Positions 14,131 through 23,571 of a stretch of 64,000 nucleotides of DNA are shown one piece after another (within the stretch, counting starts at the first letter, position 1; the number at the start of each line of letters is the position of its first letter). The notes beneath the pieces were generated by a model, which saw only the letters and a list, made by a program, of their open reading frames with translations, ran no database searches and was not told the origin of the DNA. This DNA is from Pyxidicoccus fallax (GTDB taxonomy: Bacteria > Myxococcota > Myxococcia > Myxococcales > Myxococcaceae), in contig NZ_JABBJJ010000006.1 in the NCBI RefSeq assembly GCF_012933655.1, positions 32,716-96,715 of the forward strand, read 5' to 3'. Position numbers and translations under genes: made by a program.

Positions 14131-16644
14131 ATGAGCCAGGTCTCAGGGAAGTCGAGCGCTGTCGTGGCGGAGAACGCGGTGTCACCCGCGAAGGCCCGAG
14201 GAGCCAATCGGGCCGCCGAGGTCTTCGTGGGAGGGGGCGAGGTCGGCGCGCTGTGCCGCGCGAAGGACTGGAGCACGCACCCCCTGGGCCCCGTCGAGCA
14301 CTGGCCGCAGAGCCTCAAGACGGCGGTGAGCATCGTGCTCAGCTCCCGGTTCCCGATGATCGTCCTCTGGGGGCCGGAGCTCTTCCAGATCTACAACGAT
14401 GCCTACCGGCTGCTGATGGGGAGCAAGCACCCCTCGGGCCTCGGGCAGGGCAACCGCGAGTGCTGGCCCGAGGTCTGGCACATCAACGAGGCCATCTACC
14501 CCCGCGTCTTCGATGGCGAGTCGATCCTCTTCGAGGAGCGGCTGTACCCGCTGGCGCCGCACGGATACCCCGAGGAGTTCTACCTCACGCTCAACTACCA
14601 CCCCGTCCGCGACGAGTCGGGCAACGTCGGCGGCGTCTTCGTCACCATCGTCGACGTAACGCAGGAGGTCCGGGCGCGGCGCGAGCGTGACCGCGCGTTG
14701 GCCGAGGCGAAGGCCGAGCGAGAGCGCCTCCATGAGGTCTTCATGCAGGCGCCGGCCATCATCGCCGTGCTGGAAGGACCGGACCATGTCTTCAAGGTGG
14801 CCAACGCCTCCTACAAGGCGCTGATCGGCGGCCGCGAGGTGCTCGGCAGGCCCGTCCGGGAGGCCCGACCCGAGGCCGTGAGCCAGGGCTTCCCGGAGCT
14901 GCTCGACAAGGTGCGGAACACGGGCGCCCCCTTCGTGGCGCACGATGCCCGGGTGATGCTGGACCGCCATGGCGATGGAGTCCTGGAGGAGCACTACCTC
15001 GACTTCGTCTATCAGCCGCTCCGCGAGGCGGACGGGAGCGTGTTCGGCATCATGGTGCACGCGGTCGAGACCACTGCCCAGGTGCTGGCCCGCAGGCGCA
15101 CCGAGGCGCTCGCCGCCGAGCGGGCCGCCATGCTGGGCCACATCGCCGACGCGGTGCTGACGTTCGACCCGACCGGCCGCATCACCCTCCTCAACGAGCT
15201 GGCCCGCAGCCTCTACCCCGGCCTGCGGGAGGGAGGGTCGCTCGACGCCACGCAGAGCCGCATCCACCAGGAGCGGCTCGACGGCACCCCGCTTCCTCCC
15301 GCGGAGCTGCCGGTGGCGCGGGCGCTCCGAGGGGAGCGCGTCATCAACGAGGAGTGGCTCCTGCACCACCCCACGGGCCGCAAGCTGCGCCTGCTGGGCA
15401 GCGCCGTCCCGGTCCATGGCGAGGGCGGTACCCTGCTCGGCGTGGTGCTCACCCTCCGAGACATCACCGAGCAGCATCGCCTCCAGCAGCAGCTCGAGCT
15501 GGAGCGCAACCGGCTGGCCCACGTGTTCATGCAGACCCCCGCCGCGGTCATGGTGTGCCGCGGGCCGACGCACGTCATCCAGTCCGCCAACAAGGGGTAC
15601 GAGGAGATCACCGGCCACCGGCCCCTCGTCGGGAAGACGCTCCCCGAGGCCTTCCCGGACCTGGCCGGCCAGGGCCTCTTCGAGCTGTATGACCAGGTGC
15701 TCGCCACGAAGGAGCCCTACATCGGCAACGAGGTCCCGGTGCGCGTCCAGCGCTTCGGCCGGCTGGACGAGGCGTACTTCAACTTCGTCTACCAGCCGCT
15801 CGTCGACGAGAACGGAGAGGCCTTCGGCGTGATGACCCACGCGGTGGAGGTCACCGACATGGTGCACTCCCGGCAGCAGGCGGAGGAACGGGCCCGAGAC
15901 CTGGTGCGGCTCACCCATGCGCTGGAGCAGTCGAACCGCGAGCTGGACCAGTTCGCCTACGTGGCCTCGCACGACCTCAAGGCGCCGCTGCGTGGCATCG
16001 CCAATCTCGCGGGGTGGTTGGAAGAGGAGCTGGACACCCGCCTCACCCCGGAGACCCGCGAGTACCTCCGCCTGCTGCATGTCCGCGTGCACCGGATGGA
16101 GGCCCTCATCGAGGGCATCCTCGACTACTCGCGCGCGGGCAAGACGCGCGACGCGATGGTGTCCGTGGACACCGCCACGCTCGTCCGGGAGGTGCTGGAG
16201 ATGCTCGCCCCCGCCCCGAGTGTGAGCGTCGAAGTCCAGCCGGGCATGCCCACGGTGCTCGCCGAGCGCGTGAAGCTGCAGCAGGTGTTCATGAACCTGC
16301 TCAACAATGCCATCAAGTTCACGAGCCTGAGCCGGCCGGACCCGCGCATCACGCTGGGCTGGAAGGACACCGGGGACGCCCATGCGTTCGCCGTCACCGA
16401 CAATGGCGCGGGCATCGCTCCCGAGTACCACGAGCGCATCTGGGGCATCTTCCAGACGCTGGAGAGCCGGGACACCATCGAGGGCACCGGCATCGGGCTG
16501 TCCGTCGTGAAGAAGATTGTCGAGACCCGCGGGGGCCGGACCTGGGTGGAGTCCACACCCGGCGAGGGCGCGACCTTCCACTTCACCTGGCCCAAGAATC
16601 CGGACGCGACTACGGCATCTCCACCAGCGTCCAGTACTTGTTGA
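14131..16644 (+). CDS. Sensor histidine kinase with four PAS domains
   Basis: 837 aa, no membrane helix, so a cytosolic sensor. PAS-like domains lie at about 60-190, 200-320, 335-455 and 465-585. The second and fourth are close relatives of each other (both with VFMQ-PA and NFVYQPL or DFVYQPL blocks), which points to an internal duplication. HisKA has H614 in A-S-H-D-L-K-A-P-L-R-G-I; the ATPase domain shows LLNNAIKF, TDNGAGI and GTGIGLS. The SHDLKAPLRGI form is typical of phytochrome-like kinases that signal to Rcp1-type regulators, one of which is convergent here. The stop overlaps that regulator's 3' end by 35 bp. Confidence 0.93.
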   Translation: MSQVSGKSSAVVAENAVSPAKARGANRAAEVFVGGGEVGALCRAKDWSTHPLGPVEHWPQSLKTAVSIVLSSRFPMIVLWGPELFQIYNDAYRLLMGSKHPSGLGQGNRECWPEVWHINEAIYPRVFDGESILFEERLYPLAPHGYPEEFYLTLNYHPVRDESGNVGGVFVTIVDVTQEVRARRERDRALAEAKAERERLHEVFMQAPAIIAVLEGPDHVFKVANASYKALIGGREVLGRPVREARPEAVSQGFPELLDKVRNTGAPFVAHDARVMLDRHGDGVLEEHYLDFVYQPLREADGSVFGIMVHAVETTAQVLARRRTEALAAERAAMLGHIADAVLTFDPTGRITLLNELARSLYPGLREGGSLDATQSRIHQERLDGTPLPPAELPVARALRGERVINEEWLLHHPTGRKLRLLGSAVPVHGEGGTLLGVVLTLRDITEQHRLQQQLELERNRLAHVFMQTPAAVMVCRGPTHVIQSANKGYEEITGHRPLVGKTLPEAFPDLAGQGLFELYDQVLATKEPYIGNEVPVRVQRFGRLDEAYFNFVYQPLVDENGEAFGVMTHAVEVTDMVHSRQQAEERARDLVRLTHALEQSNRELDQFAYVASHDLKAPLRGIANLAGWLEEELDTRLTPETREYLRLLHVRVHRMEALIEGILDYSRAGKTRDAMVSVDTATLVREVLEMLAPAPSVSVEVQPGMPTVLAERVKLQQVFMNLLNNAIKFTSLSRPDPRITLGWKDTGDAHAFAVTDNGAGIAPEYHERIWGIFQTLESRDTIEGTGIGLSVVKKIVETRGGRTWVESTPGEGATFHFTWPKNPDATTASPPASSTC

Positions 16645-17029
16645 GGGTGGCCATCACCTCCACGAAGTTGACGAAGGTGACGGGCTTGAGGAGGTAGCCG
16701 GCGACGTTGAGCTTGTAGGCCTCCACCTTGTCGCGCTCGTTGGCCGAGGTGGTGAGCACCACCACCGAGGTGGCGCTGAGCGCGGGGTCCGCGCGCACGG
16801 CGCGCAGGAACTCGATGCCGTTCATCTTCGGCAGGTTGAGGTCGAGCAACACCAGCCGGCGGCCCTCCGGCACCTGGCCGTTGCGAAGCATCTCCAGCCC
16901 TTCCAGGCCATTGCCCGCGACATACAGGGGGTTGGCGATGTGGTTCTTCTGGAAGGCGCGGCGGACGTTCATCACGTCCACCTCGTCGTCCTCGATGAGC
17001 AGGATGTGCAGCGTCTTGTCGGGGGACAT
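16610..17029 (-). CDS. Single-domain response regulator, Rcp1-like
   Basis: 139 aa, one receiver domain and no output domain. Acidic pocket E13-D14-D15, phosphoacceptor D63 (L-L-D-L-N-L-P-K), T93 and K115 (L-L-K-P). The insertion and the LLDLNLPKMNG sequence match Rcp1/CheY-like regulators that pair with phytochrome-type kinases. Likely partner is either neighbouring kinase. It is divergent from the second kinase and convergent with the first. Confidence 0.94.
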   Translation of the reverse strand: MSPDKTLHILLIEDDEVDVMNVRRAFQKNHIANPLYVAGNGLEGLEMLRNGQVPEGRRLVLLDLNLPKMNGIEFLRAVRADPALSATSVVVLTTSANERDKVEAYKLNVAGYLLKPVTFVNFVEVMATLNKYWTLVEMP

Positions 17030-17334
17030 GCGGTGGGTCGACTCCAGGCGAGACTTCGGGCCTCGGTCGCCCTAACACCGCTCACGAGCCACCGCCTGTT
17101 TTCCGCCGGACATCGCCTGCCCGACCGGGCTCCCGCTCGGGAAGGGTGGCGTGGCCTCGCATGGCAGCCCGCTCCTGGAAATGACAGGGGCCCGCCGGTC
17201 ATTCACTTAGGGCTCCAACGACATGTAATGGACAGAGCCGGGCTCGCGGCTTGAGGACCGTCACGTGGGGACGGTATTGCCACGGGTGGCTCCCTCCTCG
17301 GGCCGTGTCGCAGCGCCTCGTGACGTCTCCCTCC
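17030..17334. other. Divergent intergenic region, no gene seen
   Basis: 305 bp between the response regulator and the second kinase. It should contain both promoters. The stretch around 17205-17235 is less GC-rich, with a TAATGG that could serve as a -10, but I cannot pair it with a convincing -35. No hairpin or small ORF stood out. Confidence 0.5.
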
Positions 17335-18465
17335 ATGCCAGACACCCCGAAGTCCCAGGCCAGGCGCAGCACGGAAACCGGGTCGGACGGAGTCCTGGAA
17401 CGTGGCGAGGCGCGCTTCCAAGCCTTGATGGAGGCCACCGCGCAGCTCACCTGGCTGGCCACTTCCTCGGGCGCGCTGGCTCCACCGCAGCCCGCGTGGT
17501 GTGCCTTCACCGGACAAACGGACGCGGAGCTCCAGGATGAGGGCTGGCTCCAGGCGGTGCACCCGGATGACCGGGAGGCGACGCGCCAGCGCTGGCGGGA
17601 GAGCCTGGCCAGCGGGAGCCGCTTCCAGGCGCGCCACCGGCTGCGGCGCCGGGACGGCGAGTACCGCGACATGCTCGTGCGCGCCGTGCCGGTCTCCGAC
17701 GCGCGGGGTGTCGTCCAGGAATGGGTGGGCGTGCACACCGACCAGACGGAGCTGACGCGGACGGAGGACGCGCGTGCACGGCTCTTCCAAGCGCTGGAGC
17801 GCACGCGCGCCGAGCTGGACCAGTTCGCCTACGCGACCAGCCACGACCTCAAGGCGCCGCTGCGCGGCATCGCCAACCTGTCGCAGTGGATGGAGGAGGA
17901 CCTGGGGCCTTCCCTGGGCGGCGAGTCCCGCCGGCAGATGGAGCTGCTGCGGGGACGGGTGCGCCGGATGGAGGCCCTCATCGACGGGCTCCTCGAGTAC
18001 AGCCGCGCGGGCCGGGTGCGTCACCGGCTCGAGCGGGTGGACGTGGGCCAGCTCCTGGAGGGGGTGCGGCGGGTGCTCCCGCTCCCCGCCTCCGCCCGGC
18101 TGGATGTCGCCCCGGGGATGCCCGTGCTCGTCACCGAGCGCCTTCCGCTGGAGCAGGTCTTCCGGCACCTCGTCGGCAATGCCCTGAAGCATGCGCGCCG
18201 AGAGGATGTGCACGTGCGCATCGGCGTGCGCGAGGACGGCGACGCACGCCACGCCTTCAGCGTGGCGGACAACGGGCCGGGCATCGCGGCCGGGTTCCAC
18301 GAGAAGATCTGGGGCGTCTTCCAGACGCTGGAGGCTCGCGACAAGGTGGAGAACACCGGCATCGGGCTCGCGGTGGTGCGCAAGCTCGTGGAGAGCCGGG
18401 GAGGCCGCGCCTGGGTGGAGTCCTCCGAGGGCGCGGGCGCGACGTTCCACTTCACCTGGCCATGA
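17335..18465 (+). CDS. PAS-domain sensor histidine kinase
   Basis: 376 aa. One PAS/PAC domain (about 25-145; W-x-x-x-V-H-P-D-D and the RRDGEYRDML block), then HisKA with H170 in T-S-H-D-L-K-A-P-L-R-G-I and an HATPase domain with VADNGPGI and GIGLAVV. The kinase core is strikingly similar to that of the 837-aa kinase upstream, including WxEExL and AGxTRD/AGRVRH-type regions, so the two look like paralogues. The next gene starts inside its stop codon (ATGA), so the kinase and the hybrid kinase are made together. Start at ATG 17335; a GTG at 17320 is possible. Confidence 0.92.
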   Translation: MPDTPKSQARRSTETGSDGVLERGEARFQALMEATAQLTWLATSSGALAPPQPAWCAFTGQTDAELQDEGWLQAVHPDDREATRQRWRESLASGSRFQARHRLRRRDGEYRDMLVRAVPVSDARGVVQEWVGVHTDQTELTRTEDARARLFQALERTRAELDQFAYATSHDLKAPLRGIANLSQWMEEDLGPSLGGESRRQMELLRGRVRRMEALIDGLLEYSRAGRVRHRLERVDVGQLLEGVRRVLPLPASARLDVAPGMPVLVTERLPLEQVFRHLVGNALKHARREDVHVRIGVREDGDARHAFSVADNGPGIAAGFHEKIWGVFQTLEARDKVENTGIGLAVVRKLVESRGGRAWVESSEGAGATFHFTWP

Positions 18466-20960
18466 GCCCGCACATGCCCTCCCAGCCCTCCGGTGACATG
18501 AGCGACAGCCTCCGCATCCTCCTGGTCGATGATGACGAGATCGACCGGATGGGCGTGCAGCGGGTCGTGCGCGCCAGCGGCCTCACCGCGGAGGTGGTCG
18601 AGGCGTTCGACGGGGCCGAGGCCATCGGGATGCTCCGGGCGCAGGCCTTCGACGTCGTGCTCCTGGACTTCCGGATGCCGGGCCACGACGGGCTGTGGGT
18701 CCTGCGCGAGGTCGCGAGGCGGGGCATCGGCACGCCCATCATCATGCTCACCGGGCAGGGCGATGAGCACACGGCCGTCGAGCTGATGAAGGCGGGGGCC
18801 GCCGACTACATCGCCAAGGCACAGCTGACGGCGGAGCTGCTGGATCAGAGCGTGCGGCAGACGCTGCGGCTCCACCTGGCGCAGCAGCAGCACCGGACGC
18901 TCGCCGAGGCCCTGCCCCTCCTCGTCTTCTCGGCCCGGCCGGACGGCACGTGCGACTACGTCAACCGGCGCTGGAGCGAGTACACCGGGCTGACGTGGGG
19001 GGAGACGGTGACGGAGGGGTGGAAGGCCATCTGCCACCCGGAAGACCTCGCCGAGAGCCTCCGGCAGTGGGACGCGGTGCTCCAGAACGGGCAGCCCTTC
19101 GAGTCGTCGAGCCGGATGCGGCGCCACACGGACGGCGCGTGGCGCTGGCACCTCATCCGCGCCATGCCGCTGCGCAACCCGCACGGCCGTATCATCCAGT
19201 GGCTCGGCACCTGCACCGACATCGACGACCAGAAGCGCGCGACGGAGGCGCTGAGCTTCCTGGCGGAGGCGAGCACGCAGCTTACCGCCTCGCTGGACAG
19301 GGCGGCCACGCTGGAGCGGCTCGCGGGGCTCATCGTCCCCCGGCTGGGAGACTGGTGCGCCATCTACCTCCTCCAGGAGGACGGAACGCGCCCCGAGCCG
19401 GCGATGCTGGCCCACGCCGACCCCTCGTTGACGCCGCTGGTGCGGGAGCTGCACCGCCGCCATCCCCTGCCCGCCGACCTGCCCTTCAGCTACCCCCGGG
19501 TGCTGCGCACGGGCGAGCCGGAGCTGGTGGCCGACTCCGTCGAGGCGCTGGTGCGGCAAGTCGTGGGCGAGGACACCCCCCTGGGGCCGCTGGAGCGCAT
19601 CGTGCCCCGCTCGTGGGTGATGGTGCCGCTGCGAGCGCAGCGCCGCGTCTTCGGCGCGCTGCGGGTCTGTGTCACCGGTACCAGTCGGAGCTACACCCAG
19701 CGGGACCTGGAGCTCGTCCAGGAGCTGGGGCGCCGGGTGGAGATCGCCCTCGACAATGCCCGGCTGTTCGAGGTGGCGAAGGAGGAGCACCAGCGCGCCG
19801 AGCAGGCCAACCGCGCCAAGGACGAGTTCCTCGCCACCCTCTCCCATGAGTTGCGCACGCCGCTGACCGCCATCCTCGGGTGGACGCGGATGCTCCGGTC
19901 GGGGCAGCTGTCGCCAGAGAAGCAGGCGCGGGCGCTCGAGACGGTGGAGCGCAACGCGCAGGTGCAGACGCAGCTCATCGAGGACCTGCTCGACGTCTCC
20001 CGCATCATCGCCGGCAAGGTCCGGCTGGACGTGCGCCCGGTGTCGCCCCTCGGCGTCGTCGAGGCCGCCCTGGACTCGGTGCGCCCCACGGCGGAGGCCA
20101 AGGGAGTGCAGCTCTACGGTGAGCTGGACGCGGGCGCGGACCTCATCAGCGGAGACCCCGACCGGCTCCAGCAGGTCGTGTGGAACCTGCTGACCAACGC
20201 CATCAAGTTCACGCCCAGGGGAGGCCGGGTCAGCGCGCGGCTGCGGCGGGCCGGGACGGGTGTCGCCATCGAGGTGGAGGACACCGGCCAGGGCATCCCC
20301 CCGGACTTCCTCCCCTACGTGTTCGAGCGCTTCCGCCAGTTCGAGAGCGGGCTCGTGCGCAAGCATGGCGGCCTGGGTTTGGGGCTTTCCATCGTCCGGC
20401 ACATCACCGAGCTGCACGGGGGGACCATCCAGGCCCACAGCGAGGGCGAGGGGCGCGGGGCGCGCTTCACCGTCACGCTCCCGCTGGTCACGGCGTTCCC
20501 GGAGCACGGCAGGACGTCCGTCTCCCCATCCACCCTCGACGGCGGCAAGAGCTTCACGGGGATGCCGGAGCTGCGTGGGTTGAATGTGCTCGTGGTGGAT
20601 GACGCGCCCGACGCCCGGGAGTTCCTGACCACGGTGCTGGAGACGTGCGGAGCCCAGGTCGTCACCGCCGCCAGCGCCGCCGAGGGGATGGAGCAGGTCC
20701 AGCGCTTCCGCCCCGACGCCGTCGTCTCCGACGTGGGCATGCCGGGCGAGGATGGGTACTCGTTCATCCGGCGGCTGCGCGCCCTGCCTCCGGCCCAGGG
20801 AGGACAGAGTCCCGCCATCGCCGTGACGGCCTTCACGCGCATGGACGACCGTGCCCGGGCGCTGCTCGCGGGCTTTCAGTCGCACCTGCCCAAGCCCATC
20901 GAGCCCTCGGAGCTCGTCAGGGTGCTCGCCTCGCTCACCGGCCGCCTGCCTCCCGGCTGA
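18462..20960 (+). CDS. Hybrid histidine kinase: REC-PAS-GAF-HisKA-HATPase-REC
   Basis: 832 aa. Receiver 1 at about 15-130 (phosphoacceptor D69), PAS at about 145-265, GAF at about 280-430, HisKA with H462 (L-S-H-E-L-R-T-P-L), HATPase with LLTNAIKF and G-L-G-L-G-L-S, and receiver 2 at about 705-825 (D757, K in L-P-K-P). The N-terminal receiver can take phosphate from the kinase encoded just upstream and may gate this kinase, and the C-terminal receiver then relays or drains it. Start at the ATGA overlap; an internal ATG at 18498 would also spare all domains. No membrane segment and no DNA-binding output. Confidence 0.94.
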   Translation: MSPHMPSQPSGDMSDSLRILLVDDDEIDRMGVQRVVRASGLTAEVVEAFDGAEAIGMLRAQAFDVVLLDFRMPGHDGLWVLREVARRGIGTPIIMLTGQGDEHTAVELMKAGAADYIAKAQLTAELLDQSVRQTLRLHLAQQQHRTLAEALPLLVFSARPDGTCDYVNRRWSEYTGLTWGETVTEGWKAICHPEDLAESLRQWDAVLQNGQPFESSSRMRRHTDGAWRWHLIRAMPLRNPHGRIIQWLGTCTDIDDQKRATEALSFLAEASTQLTASLDRAATLERLAGLIVPRLGDWCAIYLLQEDGTRPEPAMLAHADPSLTPLVRELHRRHPLPADLPFSYPRVLRTGEPELVADSVEALVRQVVGEDTPLGPLERIVPRSWVMVPLRAQRRVFGALRVCVTGTSRSYTQRDLELVQELGRRVEIALDNARLFEVAKEEHQRAEQANRAKDEFLATLSHELRTPLTAILGWTRMLRSGQLSPEKQARALETVERNAQVQTQLIEDLLDVSRIIAGKVRLDVRPVSPLGVVEAALDSVRPTAEAKGVQLYGELDAGADLISGDPDRLQQVVWNLLTNAIKFTPRGGRVSARLRRAGTGVAIEVEDTGQGIPPDFLPYVFERFRQFESGLVRKHGGLGLGLSIVRHITELHGGTIQAHSEGEGRGARFTVTLPLVTAFPEHGRTSVSPSTLDGGKSFTGMPELRGLNVLVVDDAPDAREFLTTVLETCGAQVVTAASAAEGMEQVQRFRPDAVVSDVGMPGEDGYSFIRRLRALPPAQGGQSPAIAVTAFTRMDDRARALLAGFQSHLPKPIEPSELVRVLASLTGRLPPG

Positions 20961-20977
20961 AGGCCGCCGGGGGCGGG

Positions 20978-22480
20978 TCACCGCATCAGCTCGCCGAGGA
21001 GGCTCTGCTCGGCGGCCTGGATGACGTACTCCCTTCTCGCGTCGTGGCCCCGGCGCTCCTTCTCCATCAGCGTGCCGCCCGCGCGGGTGAGCGCCTCCTC
21101 GAATGGCAACGGCGCGCGGGCGCGCAGCCACGTGGCCACCGGCTCCGGGCTCCCCGTCTTCCTCGCCCAGACCTCCAGCCACTGCGCCTGTCGCGTCAGG
21201 GGCTTGCCTGGAGGAACCCCATCGAGGAAGCGCTCCAGCGGGCCCTGCCCCCGGGACCTCAGCTCCAGGTCGCAGAGGAAGGCCACCAGCATCCCTCCGC
21301 CATAGGACAGGGCGCGCGCGTCGCCGTCCTCGAAGAAGCGCTCGCTGGCCTCGGTCAGCGAGGACCTGCCGTACCAGGGGTTCTGCTTCACCGCGGCCAG
21401 CTCCCGGCCCAGCGCGGCGAGGAAGCCCGGCAGGTCCAGCTCTCCACTCCGGAGCAGGACGAGGTGTGAGAGGTAGTGGATGAAGCCCTCCCCGAACCAG
21501 CGCATCTCACCGCCCGCCTCCGGTGCCTCCGATGAGCGGAGGTCCTCTCCGCGCTCGCGCCCCCACGTGTGCAGGTATTCGTGAGCGAGGATGCGCGCGA
21601 GCACCGGCGTCTGGTGGACGCGTTCCAGCGGAACATCACGAGGCAGGTGGACCTGGATGGACCCTTCCCGGGGCGTGCCCTGCGCCATTCCCGAGGGGAA
21701 GTCAGGCCTCAGCATGACGACGTAGCCCGGCGTGGGCGCCCGGCCTCCCATCAGTGTCACGGCGGCGTCGAACACGCGCGTGAGCAGCGCCGGCACCTGG
21801 GAGCGCGCGACGTCTCCCTCACCGAACCACGCCACGTCGAGCCGCGGTCCTCCCCGCGCCTGCACCATCGCGCGACTGAATCGGCCCGCCGCGAGGTAGT
21901 TGTCGAGCAGGGCCGTCAGGTCAGGGGCCTCCGCTCCGAAGGGCGTGAGCGGCTCCCAGCCCGTGGGCAGCTCCCACTCCACCGGAATGGGGCCGCGCAC
22001 GGATTGAAGGTCGGTGGGCGCGACGAAGACCAGGGCTCCCGGGAGGAACACGTGGCGCTCGTCGCGCTTCGGCATCTCTCCGCCCCCGGGTTCTCCGAGG
22101 CGCAGGCCGTGGGCCTCCTCATCGGTCCGCACAACGTAGGACAACCGCAGCCGCCCATCTGGAGGCACCTGCGCCTCCCAGTGGTGGGGACGTGGCGTGG
22201 TGAGCGCGACGGAGGCGCCGCTTCCGTCCCGAGCGGTCACCTCGGAGACGATGCGGAAGTCGCGCCCGGCGCCCAGCGTGCCCGTCACCTGGAAGGGAAT
22301 CCGGTCTCCCGGTGGGGCCCTTACATCCAGCTCGACACGCACGTCACTGGGAGACACGCGGAGCAGGTACTTCAGCCGCGCGCCCTCGGGAGTTGGAGTC
22401 CGCGCGGGATGAGACGCCGCGCAGGACGTGAGCACGACTGCGAGCACGATGAGCCAGGCGCGCCGAGGAGGACGAGGCAT
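20978..22480 (-). CDS. M61-like aminopeptidase lipoprotein
   Basis: 500 aa. Leader ends in L-T-S-C, so it is a lipoprotein. The zinc motif H-E-Y-L-H-T-W near residue 300, followed about 35 residues later by W-F-G-E-G-F, gives the gluzincin ligands (two His and a Glu). The all-beta N-terminal part and the W-F-G-E-G block match the glycyl aminopeptidase family M61. The usual C-terminal PDZ domain is not evident. Probably a periplasmic or surface peptidase; substrate unknown. Its 3' end is 17 bp from the hybrid kinase stop, convergent. Confidence 0.85.
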   Translation of the reverse strand: MPRPPRRAWLIVLAVVLTSCAASHPARTPTPEGARLKYLLRVSPSDVRVELDVRAPPGDRIPFQVTGTLGAGRDFRIVSEVTARDGSGASVALTTPRPHHWEAQVPPDGRLRLSYVVRTDEEAHGLRLGEPGGGEMPKRDERHVFLPGALVFVAPTDLQSVRGPIPVEWELPTGWEPLTPFGAEAPDLTALLDNYLAAGRFSRAMVQARGGPRLDVAWFGEGDVARSQVPALLTRVFDAAVTLMGGRAPTPGYVVMLRPDFPSGMAQGTPREGSIQVHLPRDVPLERVHQTPVLARILAHEYLHTWGRERGEDLRSSEAPEAGGEMRWFGEGFIHYLSHLVLLRSGELDLPGFLAALGRELAAVKQNPWYGRSSLTEASERFFEDGDARALSYGGGMLVAFLCDLELRSRGQGPLERFLDGVPPGKPLTRQAQWLEVWARKTGSPEPVATWLRARAPLPFEEALTRAGGTLMEKERRGHDARREYVIQAAEQSLLGELMR

Positions 22481-22733
22481 GGCCCTACTTTCTCCGAGGG
22501 CCCACGTGGCCCGTCAATCCATTCCCGGCGCTCGTGCGTCGGCCATGGCACTCCCGGTCGAGGACACTCCCCCTCCGCGCCCGCATTCCCCGTATGCTCG
22601 CGGGGTGATGTGGATGCGCCAGGGAGGCCCGGGACTGAGCAGCGTTCCCTGGCGCCCTCCCCTCACCTGCTGGCCGCGACTGAACCGGGGGAGCCCTCCA
22701 CCGGAAGGCCGGGCCCGGCGCGCCGTGGTGGCC

Positions 22734-23555
22734 ATGGCGCGCGTGTCTCGCGCGATGGAGCACCCTCGCAAGGTGCTGCACGTGCAGCCGTCGGCGGGAG
22801 GGCTGCTCATCGTCAGCGAGGACGAAGAGGGCCGGCGCTTCCTCCAGTTCGGCTGGCTGGGCGCATCCCAGAGCGTGGTGTGGCCGGGCTTCCCGCTGCG
22901 GCTGGAGTCGGACTACACACGGGCCATGGTGGCGGCGCTCGCCTTCGTCGAGGAGCCCCGCCGCATCCTCGTGGTGGGCGTGGGCGGCGGCGCCCTCCCC
23001 ATGTTCCTCCGCGCGGTGGTCCCCGACGCCCACATCGACGCGGTGGACCTCCACCCGGAGGTCATCGACGTGGCCCGGCGCTACTTCGACTTCCACGAGG
23101 ACGCGGCGCTCCACGCCCACGTGGCGGATGCGCGGCACTTCATGGCGACGCCCGGGCCCTCCTATGACGTCATCCTCCTGGACGCCTATGGGGCCCGGGG
23201 CATTCCCCCCTCCCTGGCGACGCGGGAGTTCCTCCTGTCCACCCGGGCGCGCCTGGCACCGGGCGGCGTGGTGGCCGGCAACGTGCTGCGGTTCCCCGGC
23301 AAGTGGAACTCCTCCATGGCTCGCACCTGGAAGGAGAGCTTCGCCCAGCTCCACACCTTCACCGTGGAGGAGTCCGCCAATCAAATCCTGGTCGGCCTGT
23401 CCGACTCGAGGCGGCGCACCCGCGCGGAGCTGAACGCTCGCGCCGAGCAGCTCGCGCGTGAGTGGGGCGTCGCCTTCAGCCTGCGCTCACGGGTGGCCCG
23501 GGAGTACCGGGAGTCTCCCTGGAAGGGTTCCGCCGCGAAGACGGGCCCGAAATGA
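22734..23555 (+). CDS. Spermidine-synthase-like methyltransferase-fold protein
   Basis: About 273 aa from ATG 22734 (22755 and 22608 are also in frame; none has a strong ribosome site). Rossmann domain with VVGVGGGALPMFL (AdoMet-like binding loop), acidic V-D-L-H-P-E after strand 2, and VILLDAYGARGIPP with the catalytic-aspartate-like D of spermidine synthases. Proteins of this shape without the full SpeE active site are common, and no SpeD gene is nearby, so true polyamine synthesis is unproven. Stands alone between convergent and divergent neighbours. Confidence 0.8.
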   Translation: MARVSRAMEHPRKVLHVQPSAGGLLIVSEDEEGRRFLQFGWLGASQSVVWPGFPLRLESDYTRAMVAALAFVEEPRRILVVGVGGGALPMFLRAVVPDAHIDAVDLHPEVIDVARRYFDFHEDAALHAHVADARHFMATPGPSYDVILLDAYGARGIPPSLATREFLLSTRARLAPGGVVAGNVLRFPGKWNSSMARTWKESFAQLHTFTVEESANQILVGLSDSRRRTRAELNARAEQLAREWGVAFSLRSRVAREYRESPWKGSAAKTGPK

Positions 23556-23571
23556 CGGCACGGCGTTCGTG

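Noticed and set aside
18021..21182. A 1053-residue open frame on the minus strand across the hybrid kinase
   Set aside because: It is antisense to clear kinase and receiver domains and shows only composition-driven sequence.
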